NCBI GenBank assembly: GCA_964554535.1 | Contig: CAZKPB010000008.1 | Location: forward strand, 22,910-86,909 | Reading direction: 5' to 3' | Length of the DNA stretch: 64,000 nt | From: DMER64 sp964554535 | Lineage (GTDB): Bacteria; Bacteroidota; Bacteroidia; Bacteroidales; UBA932 | Shown: positions 1 to 7,677 of the stretch, piece after piece | How the letters are laid out: each line of letters starts with the position of its first letter | How positions within the stretch are numbered: the first letter of the stretch is position 1 | Program-made: the position numbers and the translations under genes | The notes under the pieces: model-generated | Databases searched by the model: none | Told to the model about the DNA's origin: nothing | Seen by the model: the letters and a program-made list of their open reading frames with translations, nothing else

Positions 1-1
1 C

Positions 2-619
2 TTTGGACAGGACGGTGACGCATACGCCAACCTGGCCGATGCCGCCAAGAAATTGGGTGACATTGACAAATGCAAGGCCGTTCTTGCGGAAGGTTTTACC
101 AAATACCCCAACAGCCAGAGCATTCTGGTGGCTTTGATCAATTCTTACCTGGAAAGTAACGACGACCCCAACAAGGTATTGGAATTCATTCACAAAGCCC
201 AGCAAAACGAAGCCAATAACCCCAGCCTGTATTATGCAGAAGGTAACGTGCTCAAGAACCTCGGCAAATTTGACGAAGCCCTGGCATTGTATGAAAAGTC
301 CGTATCTATTGACCCCAACTTCTTCTTTGGACATTTCCAGAAAGGTCAAGCCTATTATGACAAAGCCGTAGAAATTCAGACGGCCGCCGCTGACGAACTG
401 GATGATGCCAAATACCTTAAAATGGTGGAAGAGCTGGATTCCAGCCTTGCAAAATCCATTGAACCGTTTGAGAAAGCCCTTGCGGTTACCGAAGAGGCCG
501 AATATAAAGACTTGGTTGTGGAATACCTTAAAAACGTGTTCTTCCGTCTGCGCAGCAAGAGCCCGGAATATGAAGCCAACTATAACAAGTACAACAAAAT
601 GTATCTTGGAGAAGAATAA
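2..619 (+). CDS. Tetratricopeptide repeat protein, 5' end cut off by window
   Basis: The reading frame is open from base 2, so the N-terminus lies outside the window; 205 residues are visible. The visible part is helical repeat sequence with TPR-like units, for example NPSLYYAEGNVLKNLGKFDEALALY, whose small and aromatic residues have the usual TPR spacing. A more acidic, lysine-rich tail follows and ends in EANYNKYNKMYLGEE. No catalytic motif is seen, so a scaffolding or protein-binding role is inferred from the repeat type alone. Whether the missing part carries a signal peptide cannot be judged. The gene converges on buk and the two share a hairpin terminator just downstream. Confidence 0.8.
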   Translation, partial: FGQDGDAYANLADAAKKLGDIDKCKAVLAEGFTKYPNSQSILVALINSYLESNDDPNKVLEFIHKAQQNEANNPSLYYAEGNVLKNLGKFDEALALYEKSVSIDPNFFFGHFQKGQAYYDKAVEIQTAAADELDDAKYLKMVEELDSSLAKSIEPFEKALAVTEEAEYKDLVVEYLKNVFFRLRSKSPEYEANYNKYNKMYLGEE

Positions 620-644
620 TTCTTTAGAAAGGGACAAAAAAAAG

Positions 645-668
645 CAGAGCCGCAGGGCTCTGTTTTTT
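645..668. terminator. Bidirectional hairpin terminator between TPR gene and buk
   Basis: Stem CAGAGCC / GGCTCTG with a short loop is followed by seven T on the plus strand and preceded by eight A, which gives a U tract on the minus strand. It lies between two convergent genes and can end both transcripts. Confidence 0.8.
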
Positions 669-689
669 TATGTTTTGTAGTCAAGCAGG

Positions 690-1760
690 TCAGCAATACT
701 CCCGTGCTTCTTCTTCTCCGGAAAGCACCGCCAGCGCATTTTGTGCCAGTGCTCCCATCTCGTCTTCTCCGGGATATACAAAACAGGGGGCAATCCAAGA
801 GACTTGGTCTTCAATGGATTTAATAAACTTGCGGTCGTGGGCAATGCCTCCGGTGAACAATATGCCGTCCACTTTGCCTTGCAGCGTGACCGCCATACTG
901 CCAATGCATTTGGCAATGGTGTACGCTACGGCACGGTAAATTGTTATGGCTTGGGAATCACCGGATTCCACGCGCGCGGATACTTCCATGAACGAATTGG
1001 TGCCCAGATGAGCCACTACTCCTCCCTTCCCGTTAAGCATACGCTGAATCTGAGGCAGGGTGTATTGTCCGCTGAAGCAGAGTTGCGCAAGTTGCAGGGC
1101 GGGAATGGTACCGGCACGCTCGGGCGCAATGGGACCTTCTCCGTGGAGCGCGTTGTTGGTGTCTATCACACTTCCCTTGCAATGGGCGCTGACGGAAATT
1201 CCTCCACCCAGATGACAGACTATCAGATTCATTTCCGCATACTTCCCGCCAACTGATACCGCGTGTTTTTTAGCAATGGCTTTCTGGTTGAGCGCGTGGA
1301 ACACAGACAGACGGGTTATGGCCGGGATGCCGGTGACGCGGGCTACATCCTGCAACTCGTCTACCGTAACCGGGTCGGCAATAAAACTTTGGCAACCGGA
1401 CACCTTGGCGGCCAACCGGGAGGCCAGAAGCCCTCCCAGGTTGGACGCGTGTTGTCCCGAGTATCCTTCAATAAGGTGCTGTATCATCAGCGCATTGATG
1501 CGGTACGTGCCCGAGGGGATAGGCATGAGCATGCCGCCTCGGCCAATGATGGCGTCAAAGGTTTCCAACGGAAATCCGGCACGCACCAGACAATCGCAGA
1601 TTACTTTTTCACGGAACGCGTACTGGTCATACATCATAGCATAGTGAGCCAGTTCTTCGGTTGAGTGACGGAGCGTTTCCCCAAAAACAGGGGTGGCATC
1701 TTCGTAAATGGCAATCTTTGTGGAGGTAGAACCGGGATTAATAACCAGTATTCGTTTCAT
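690..1760 (-). CDS. buk: Butyrate kinase
   Basis: Interconverts butyryl phosphate + ADP and butyrate + ATP in the cytoplasm (related branched or short acyl phosphates are possible substrates). The 356-residue protein opens with ILVINPGSTSTKIAIYED, the ASKHA-fold phosphate-binding start typical of Buk as opposed to AckA. It also has the Buk-like central segment CHLGGGISVSAH and the C-terminal GILFTGGIAHD. Length matches the family. It is the last gene of the minus-strand run ackA-ptb-buk, starting 24 nt after ptb; ptb makes its acyl-phosphate substrate. The ATG is directly followed by the conserved start, so the start is secure. Confidence 0.95.
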   Translation of the reverse strand: MKRILVINPGSTSTKIAIYEDATPVFGETLRHSTEELAHYAMMYDQYAFREKVICDCLVRAGFPLETFDAIIGRGGMLMPIPSGTYRINALMIQHLIEGYSGQHASNLGGLLASRLAAKVSGCQSFIADPVTVDELQDVARVTGIPAITRLSVFHALNQKAIAKKHAVSVGGKYAEMNLIVCHLGGGISVSAHCKGSVIDTNNALHGEGPIAPERAGTIPALQLAQLCFSGQYTLPQIQRMLNGKGGVVAHLGTNSFMEVSARVESGDSQAITIYRAVAYTIAKCIGSMAVTLQGKVDGILFTGGIAHDRKFIKSIEDQVSWIAPCFVYPGEDEMGALAQNALAVLSGEEEAREYC

Positions 1761-1784
1761 ACCAAATGTATTATTGTGATGTTT

Positions 1785-2687
1785 TTATTTGCAGGTCATG
1801 GCAGCCAGGGCAATGGAATTGAGTTTGGTCTCAATGCTGTCCGCACGGCTGGAGAGCACGCAGGGAGCTTTGGCACCGCATACAATGGCGGCCTGTTTGG
1901 ATTCGGGGGTCAACTGGGTGACGGATTTGTACATCACGTTGGCACTTTCAATGTTGGGGAACAGGATGCAATCCACGTCACCGGCCACGGGGCTGTTGAG
2001 TTTCTTGATGGCTACGGCTTCTTTGCTCAGACATACGTCCAATGCCAGAGGACCGTCGGCAATACAGTCGGGAATCTGACCGCGGTCGGCCATCTTGGCC
2101 AGCATGGCGGCTTCCACGCAGGCGGGCATACCCGGAAGCATTTGTTCCGTGGCGGCCAGGAAGGCGATTTTAGGTGTAGCTACGCCTAATGCTTTGGCGG
2201 TATTCACCAGATATTTGGCAATAGCCACTTTCTGACTGAAGTCGGGAGCGGGAATAACTGCCATATCGCTGATGCATAGCAGCTTATGATATCCGGGGTG
2301 AGAAAGGACCGATACGTGGCTCAAAACCGCCTTGGGAGGAAGCAGGCCTTTTTCTTTATTCAGGATGCCGCGCATATATTTGTCCGTGCTGCATTGGCCT
2401 TTCATAAGGATGTCGCCTTTGCCTTCACGTACCATGTCCACTGCGGTGGCAATGGCGTCCAGTTCTTTTTCCACGTTTACAATAGTGAAGATAGAGGCGT
2501 CAATACCCTCGGCCTTGCAGATCTCGTTGATTTTCTTTTCATCGCCTACCAGCGTACCTTCCACAATGCCCAATTCAATGGCTTTGCGTACGGCGTTGAT
2601 AGTATGGTCGTCCACGCCCCAGGCGGCAATTAGACGTTTTTTTGATTTTGATTGGAGTGCTTCAAAAATTTGGTCAAATGATGTCAT
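1785..2687 (-). CDS. ptb: Phosphate butyryltransferase
   Basis: Transfers the acyl group of butyryl-CoA to phosphate, giving butyryl phosphate for Buk. The 300-residue protein has the Pta/Ptb fold signatures: a nucleotide-binding-like N-terminus (KRLIAAWGVDDHTINAV), the segment GDILMKGQCSTDKYMRGIL, and the C-terminal GDVDCILFPNIESANVMYKS with GAKAPCVLSSRADS. That length suits Ptb, not the longer Pta. It lies between ackA and buk with gaps under 30 nt, consistent with one transcript. It could also act on other short-chain acyl-CoAs such as isobutyryl- or propionyl-CoA; specificity cannot be read from sequence. Confidence 0.94.
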   Translation of the reverse strand: MTSFDQIFEALQSKSKKRLIAAWGVDDHTINAVRKAIELGIVEGTLVGDEKKINEICKAEGIDASIFTIVNVEKELDAIATAVDMVREGKGDILMKGQCSTDKYMRGILNKEKGLLPPKAVLSHVSVLSHPGYHKLLCISDMAVIPAPDFSQKVAIAKYLVNTAKALGVATPKIAFLAATEQMLPGMPACVEAAMLAKMADRGQIPDCIADGPLALDVCLSKEAVAIKKLNSPVAGDVDCILFPNIESANVMYKSVTQLTPESKQAAIVCGAKAPCVLSSRADSIETKLNSIALAAMTCK

Positions 2688-2714
2688 AATAATATGTAAT
2701 TTGTGAAATATCGT

Positions 2715-3926
2715 TTATTTGCAAAGATGCATGGTGTCAATGGCAATGACTAATTCTTCATTGGTGGTGATGACGGCCACTTTTACTTTAGAATCGGGAG
2801 TGGACAACAGGGCGTCTTCTCCGCGGGTGGCGCGGTTCTTTTCCTTGTCAAAGTGCACGCCCAGGTATTCCAGACGGGTGCCGATGTATTCGCGGATTAC
2901 GGTGTCGTTTTCTCCAATGCCTCCGGTGAATACTACCAGGTCAACTCCGTTCATTGCGGCCGCATAAGAACCGATGTATTTGAGCACGCGGTAGCTGAAC
3001 GAGTTCTGGGCCAGTTGGGCGCGCCGGTTGCCGTCGGCAGCGGCCGAGTCAATGTCGCGGCAATCCGAGCTGGGACCGTAAATGCCCTGCAGCCCGCATT
3101 TCTTGTTGAGAAAATTGTTGGTTTCTTCCGGACCCCAACCTTCTTTTTCTTGCAGGAACGTCACCACGGAAGCATCAATGTCCCCGCAGCGGGTACCCAT
3201 AACCAGTCCTTCCAGCGGGGTGAATCCCATAGAGGTGTCAATGGATTTGCCTCCGTGTATAGCGGTAATGGAAGCTCCGTTACCCAGGTGGCAGGTAATG
3301 ACCTTGCTCTTGTTTTCATCCAGTCCGGTAAAGGCGCATCCCTTGGCGGCTACGTATTTGTGGCTGGTTCCGTGGAAGCCGTATTTGCGGATATCGTATT
3401 TCTTGTATACTTCGTACGGAATGGCGTACATATAGGCGTAGTCGGGCAGGGTCTGGTGGAAGGCGGTATCAAACACGGCCACCTGTTTTGCCTGAGGCAG
3501 CAGTTTTTCCACGGCGTGAATACCCAGCAGGTGAGCCGGGTTGTGCAGCGGGGCCAGTTCGCAGAGGCTTTCAATTTTATGAATCACATCGTCATCAATG
3601 ACTACACTTTGGCTGAAATATTTACCACCCTGAGCCACGCGGTGTCCTACCGCCTCAATTTCCGAAAGGGAATTCAATACACCCCATTCTTTGTCGGTCA
3701 ACAGTTGTAACACCTGACCGATACCTGCGGTATGGTCCGCAATGGGTATTTCCAGTTTGTGTTTTTCTTTGCCTCTGGCTATTTTGCTGTGTACCACAGC
3801 GCCGGTTTCCTGCCCAATGCGTTCTACCAGCCCTTTGGCTAAAAGGGTGTAGTCGCTTTCGCTTTGCATATTGAGCACCTGATACTTAATGGAAGAACTT
3901 CCACAGTTAAGAACAAGTATGATCAT
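2715..3926 (-). CDS. ackA: Acetate kinase
   Basis: Makes ATP and acetate from acetyl phosphate. The protein is 403 residues when started at the ATG that places IILVLNCGSSSIKYQ at the N-terminus; an upstream in-frame extension exists but would add a non-conserved leader. The second acetate-kinase signature, GFHGTSHKYVA, is present mid-protein, as are GNGASITAI and GGIGEND near the C-terminus. It is the first gene of an ackA-ptb-buk run. A -7 box lies about 35 nt upstream. No pta gene is visible nearby, so acetyl phosphate must come from elsewhere or from a broad-specificity Ptb (inference). Confidence 0.96.
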   Translation of the reverse strand: MIILVLNCGSSSIKYQVLNMQSESDYTLLAKGLVERIGQETGAVVHSKIARGKEKHKLEIPIADHTAGIGQVLQLLTDKEWGVLNSLSEIEAVGHRVAQGGKYFSQSVVIDDDVIHKIESLCELAPLHNPAHLLGIHAVEKLLPQAKQVAVFDTAFHQTLPDYAYMYAIPYEVYKKYDIRKYGFHGTSHKYVAAKGCAFTGLDENKSKVITCHLGNGASITAIHGGKSIDTSMGFTPLEGLVMGTRCGDIDASVVTFLQEKEGWGPEETNNFLNKKCGLQGIYGPSSDCRDIDSAAADGNRRAQLAQNSFSYRVLKYIGSYAAAMNGVDLVVFTGGIGENDTVIREYIGTRLEYLGVHFDKEKNRATRGEDALLSTPDSKVKVAVITTNEELVIAIDTMHLCK

Positions 3927-3961
3927 AGTAATTGATAGAAAAATGTTTAAATTTGAGGCCC

Positions 3962-3992
3962 CAAAATTAGTCAAACTATATGGGATTAACAA
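3962..3992 (-). promoter_or_regulatory. Promoter of ackA-ptb-buk
   Basis: On the minus strand a TAATTTTG box (3969-3962) fits the Bacteroidota -7 consensus TAnnTTTG. A TTG (3992-3990) sits 20 bp upstream as a -33 element. The start codon of ackA is about 35 nt downstream. Confidence 0.65.
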
Positions 3993-4022
3993 GTTTACCG
4001 CGTAGGAGAAGAGAGCGGATTA

Positions 4023-5620
4023 ATGGTGCGGCCTATGCAAAAACGCAGTCTTTCCCCTATGGTTCCCCCGGCAGCCGTTACCCTGCTGGGTACGTGGATT
4101 GGATTCAATAGTAAGTTTCCCGAACCCTTTTTTTGTGTATAATTTTTCTTGCGGTCGTTTTTTACACGCTGCTGTACAGGTGTCGTAAAAAAAAACCGGC
4201 CGGCCCGACCCTGGCTTACCGACGCCTGCGTATGGGTCCTTTTCTCTATGCTTGCGCACTGGTGTTGCTGGGAACCTTGGCCCTGCTCAACGCACGGTAT
4301 AACGGTACGCTTACCGGTTGTCTGCCCCGTGACAGCCGGGTCAATCTGTGCCTGCAGGTGTACGAGCGTCCGCAAGTGTACATTACCCAAGCCGGCCGAA
4401 CCTACCTGCGTTTTACCGCCAGGTTGCTGGCGGCCGGTGACAGTGCCGGAAGCATACTGAGCGGCAGTGGGGCGCCCCGCCGGATTGGCGTGCACGAAAA
4501 GATACAGGTATGGCTTGCCGAGGCGGACGACTCCCTGACCCGCCGCGCCGCTGACAGGTTCCCTACGGGGCAGATTTTCTATACGCAGGCCCGTCCTCGG
4601 GAAGCCACGCAAGATCCCGACTACGCGCAATACCTGGCCCGGCAGGGGCTCTTCTGCAGCGTGTTTGTCTACCGTTGGAGCGCCGGGCCCTTGCGGCCCA
4701 CTCTGATTGACAGGGTGCGCAATTTGCGTTATTCGCTCGCAGCCCGGTGGGAGAGCGACCGTCCGGCAGCGGACAGGGAAAAAGCTTTGCTGGAAGGACT
4801 CTGTCTGGGATACAAGGCCAATATGGATAAGGACTTGAAAGAGGCGTACTCGGTTGCCGGGGCCTCGCACATTCTGGCGGTAAGCGGGCTTCACGTGGGT
4901 GCCCTGTATGCTACGCTGGTGTGGCTTCTTGGCTGGATGGGGCGCAAGCGGGCCCCCTGTGTCGCCGTGTGCTGTATCTGGATATATGCGGTGATGGTAG
5001 GTCTTTCTGCCAGTGTGGTGCGCTCTTCTCTGATGCTGACACTCCACGCGGCGGCGCGGGCCACGGGCAGACACAACCAATCAATGAACGCCTGGGCCGC
5101 GGCGGCTTTTGTGCTGCTAGTAGTCAAGCCTTCCAACCTGTACGACTGGGGGTTTCAGCTTTCCTTCGCGGCCGTGGGAAGCTTGTTGCTCTTTTTTCCG
5201 CTGTTGCGCAACCTGCTGTCGGTACGCAATGGCGTTTTGCGTTTTTTCTGGGAACTTTTTTGTTGTTCGGTGGCGGTGCAGCTGGGAACGTTGTGGCTGA
5301 CGGCCGGATTGTTTGGCAGCGTGTCGCCGGTGGGTCTTCCGGCCAACCTGTTGGTAATTCCTTTGGGAACGCTGATTATTTATGTATTTGTGGTGTTTCT
5401 GGCGGGATGTGCCCTGGCTCCTCTTACCCCCTGGCTATGTGACCTTACGGCCCATGTGATGTTATCTCTGGCCGGATGGCTTAACCGTACGGTACTGTTT
5501 GCGGCCTCTCTGCCGGGTGCCACATTATACCTGCCTTCCGACGGCTTAATGCAGGCAATCTTATTATGGGCGGCCGTTTACATGTATATGATTTTGCGTT
5601 TGTACTCTTCCGAATCTTAA
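4023..5620 (+). CDS. comEC: ComEC/Rec2 DNA-uptake channel, frameshifted near the N-terminus
   Basis: ComEC forms the inner-membrane channel that imports single-stranded DNA during transformation. The main frame (4133-5620, 495 residues) carries the ComEC-domain hallmark AGASHILAVSGLHVGALYA and multiple membrane helices. This frame has no ATG at its beginning. A separate frame from the ATG at 4023 encodes basic residues and a first membrane helix (VPPAAVTLLGTWIGF), reaching a run of seven T (4128-4134) where a -1 shift joins it exactly to the second helix (LCIIFLAVVFYTLLYRC). The joined product would be 532 residues, with no C-terminal beta-lactamase-like domain. Either one T is missing (mutation or read error), the tract is phase-variable, or slippage restores the frame. 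It is followed by the purF-like gene. Confidence 0.85.
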
Positions 5621-5658
5621 AAAAGAGAAAATAATGTGGAAATCCGACGTCCGCGTAT

Positions 5659-5666
5659 TATCTTTG
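5659..5666 (+). promoter_or_regulatory. -7 box before the purF-like gene
   Basis: TATCTTTG matches TAnnTTTG exactly and ends 8 nt before the ATG at 5675, so the mRNA would have almost no leader. No clear -33 TTTG is seen. Its position argues for the ATG at 5675 over the GTG at 5636. Confidence 0.6.
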
Positions 5667-5674
5667 CCGCCATT

Positions 5675-7165
5675 ATGGGAGGTTTTTTTGGAATTATTTC
5701 AGAACGGCCGTGCCGCAATTCATTGTTTTACGGTACGGATTATCATTCACATTTGGGTACCCGCCGTGCGGGTATGGCTACCTTGACGGCAAACGGTCAG
5801 TTTGCCCGTTCTATACACCGGTTGGAAAGCAGTTATTTCCGCAATAAATTTGAAGACGATCTGCCTAAATTCCAAGGCAACTCGGGCATTGGGGTAATCA
5901 GTGACACCGACCCGCAGCCCATTGTCTTCCGCTCGCATTTGGGCTCTTTTGCGCTGGTCACTGTGGCCAAAATCAATAATCTGGAAGCCTTGTCCCGGGA
6001 ATTGCTGGACCGAGGCATCAACTTTTCCGAGATGAGTTCGGGCAATATCAACCCCACCGAAGTGGTGGGACATTTGATAACTCTGGGTAATACCTATGCC
6101 GAGGGAATCCGTGTGGTGCAGGAAAAACTGCAGGGCAGTTGCAGCCTGTTGCTGCTTACCGAGGAAGGTCTGATTGCGGCCCGCGACAAATACGGCCGTA
6201 CTCCCATTGCCATAGGCAAACGCGGTCATAAAATCCATTCCGCTGAAAATCATTTGGATGACGGCGAAATTGGTGCTTCCATCGGCGGACGTGATGGTGA
6301 CAATGAAACGGAAATCCCGGCCTACGCCTTTGCCAGCGAAACCTGCAGTTTTCCCAATCTGGGTTTTGAGACCATCGGGTATGTGGGGCCCGGAGAGGTG
6401 GTGATTGCCACTATGGACGGCATACGTCAGTTGGTACCGCCGCAGAAGAAATTGCATATATGCTCTTTCTTGTGGATATACTATGGTTTTCCTACTTCTT
6501 CTTATGAAGGCATCAACGTGGAGGAAGTGCGCTTCCGCAACGGTGTGGCCGTGGGCAAGCAGGATCTCATGGAAGTGGACGGGGTTTGCAGTATCCCGGA
6601 CAGCGGTACCGGCATGGCTATGGGCTATGCAGTGGGCAAGGGCGTCCCTTACCGCCAGGCGGTGGCCAAATACACGCCTACCTGGCCGCGCAGTTTTATG
6701 CCGTCCAATCAGGAATTGCGCAATTTGGTGGCCCGTATGAAGTTGCTGCCCAATGCCGAGGTGCTTAAAGGCATTCGTCTGGCTTGCTGTGACGACTCCA
6801 TTGTGCGCGGCACGCAGCTGAAGAACAACGTGGATGTTTTTTACGCTTACGGGGCCAAGGAAATTCATGTCCGCATCTCGTGCCCGCCCCTGTTATTCGG
6901 TTGTAAGTATCTGAATTTCTCTTCTTCACGGACAGAGCTGGAGCTGATCACGCGTCGCTATATTGCCCGCCAAAAAGACGTGGATTTGGAAAAGTTTACT
7001 GACTGTAACACAAAAGAATACAAGGATATGGTGGCGTATATTTGCAAGGAAATGAACTTTACATCACTGGTATTCAATAATATAGATAATCTTGTCCGTT
7101 CCATAGGGCTTCCCAAGGAATGTATTTGCACCCATTGTTTTGACGGAGCCGAGTGCGAAGATTAA
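5675..7165 (+). CDS. PurF-like amidophosphoribosyltransferase homologue without catalytic Cys1
   Basis: PurF makes phosphoribosylamine from PRPP using ammonia from glutamine. This 496-residue homologue has an Ntn-type N-terminus (GGFFGIIS), GTRRAGMA, a PRPP-binding loop (DDSIVRGTQ, preceded by CC), and four cysteines placed like the [4Fe-4S] ligands of Bacillus PurF: C263 (CSFLWIYYG), C410 (GCKYLNF), C485 and C488 (CTHC). The residue after Met, which in PurF is the exposed nucleophile Cys, is Gly here. An insertion around residues 190-235 contains HLDDGEIGASIGGRDGDNE. It may use free ammonia or do something else. From memory such GGFFG paralogues recur in Bacteroidota, so this is probably a subfamily rather than a local defect. 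Start chosen by homology and the -7 box. Confidence 0.85.
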   Translation: MGGFFGIISERPCRNSLFYGTDYHSHLGTRRAGMATLTANGQFARSIHRLESSYFRNKFEDDLPKFQGNSGIGVISDTDPQPIVFRSHLGSFALVTVAKINNLEALSRELLDRGINFSEMSSGNINPTEVVGHLITLGNTYAEGIRVVQEKLQGSCSLLLLTEEGLIAARDKYGRTPIAIGKRGHKIHSAENHLDDGEIGASIGGRDGDNETEIPAYAFASETCSFPNLGFETIGYVGPGEVVIATMDGIRQLVPPQKKLHICSFLWIYYGFPTSSYEGINVEEVRFRNGVAVGKQDLMEVDGVCSIPDSGTGMAMGYAVGKGVPYRQAVAKYTPTWPRSFMPSNQELRNLVARMKLLPNAEVLKGIRLACCDDSIVRGTQLKNNVDVFYAYGAKEIHVRISCPPLLFGCKYLNFSSSRTELELITRRYIARQKDVDLEKFTDCNTKEYKDMVAYICKEMNFTSLVFNNIDNLVRSIGLPKECICTHCFDGAECED

Positions 7166-7175
7166 AAATAATTGT

Positions 7176-7183
7176 TATATTTG
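7176..7183 (+). promoter_or_regulatory. -7 box before the RRM gene
   Basis: TATATTTG fits TAnnTTTG and lies 40 nt before the start codon, giving a leader of roughly 35 nt rich in A and T. No convincing -33 element. Confidence 0.5.
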
Positions 7184-7223
7184 GACGCTATTTAACCTTA
7201 TAACTTAAATTTTATCCCACTCC

Positions 7224-7493
7224 ATGAACATTTTTGTTTCCAGTCTCAGTTTCAGGGCAAAAAAAGAAGACCTTGTAGAACTGTTCTCTCCTTATGGAGA
7301 AGTAACCGCTGCACGAATCATCCTTAACAAGGAAACCCGCCGTTCACGCGGCTACGGATTCGTAGAAATGGCCAACGACAACGAGGGCCTGGCCGCTATT
7401 GCTGCTTTAAATGGTGCCGAACACATGGGCCGTACCATCAGCGTTGCTGTAGCCAACGAGCGCCCTGCTCAGCCGGTTCCTCCCACTGAATAA
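7224..7493 (+). CDS. Small RNA-binding protein with one RRM domain
   Basis: An 89-residue protein that is essentially a single RNA recognition motif. RNP2 is NIFVSSLSF (residues 2-10) and RNP1 is RGYGFVEM (about residues 43-50), with the aromatic residues needed for stacking on RNA bases. The tail is short (ANERPAQPVPPTE). Bacteroidota often carry such stand-alone RRM proteins and some act in post-transcriptional regulation; the target here is unknown. It is monocistronic, with its own -7 box upstream and a strong terminator directly downstream. Confidence 0.92.
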   Translation: MNIFVSSLSFRAKKEDLVELFSPYGEVTAARIILNKETRRSRGYGFVEMANDNEGLAAIAALNGAEHMGRTISVAVANERPAQPVPPTE

Positions 7494-7507
7494 GTTACCA
7501 ACTCATT

Positions 7508-7544
7508 AAAAAAAGCTGCCGGAATTTCCGGCAGCTTTTTTTTT
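7508..7544 (+). terminator. Rho-independent terminator of the RRM gene
   Basis: A perfect stem AAGCTGCCGGAA / TTCCGGCAGCTT with almost no loop is followed by a run of nine T. It begins 14 nt after the stop codon. The A run on its left also allows termination from the minus strand, where the microprotein gene ends. Confidence 0.9.
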
Positions 7545-7564
7545 GTGTATCATTCGGCAGGCAT

Positions 7565-7672
7565 TTACTTTATTATGCTTTGAATCAGATTAAGGATAAA
7601 AGTCAATCCGGTCAGTGCCGAGATAATCCAGCCAAGCCAAGTGAGAATCTGTGTTAAGTCAATATTTTCCAT
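7565..7672 (-). CDS. 35-residue single-pass membrane microprotein
   Basis: A short frame opens with ATG 5 nt after the stop codon of the S46 peptidase gene and ends with TAA. The product starts MENIDLTQILTWLG and is almost entirely hydrophobic from residue 8 on (WIISALTGLTFILNLI), ending QSIIK, so it would form one membrane helix with a short polar N-terminus. It matches no family I recognise. Evidence for coding: tight spacing behind a conserved gene, a complete start and stop, amphipathic ends, and a terminator just beyond. Function unknown; it might assist a membrane complex or the upstream operon products. Only expression or conservation data would confirm it. Confidence 0.5.
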   Translation of the reverse strand: MENIDLTQILTWLGWIISALTGLTFILNLIQSIIK

Positions 7673-7677
7673 AGTTA

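Noticed and set aside
3995..5080. Long minus-strand open frame opposite comEC (361 codons)
   Set aside because: It is antisense to a clear ComEC domain, with Arg/Gln/Gly/Pro-rich low-complexity composition typical of a shadow frame in GC-rich DNA.
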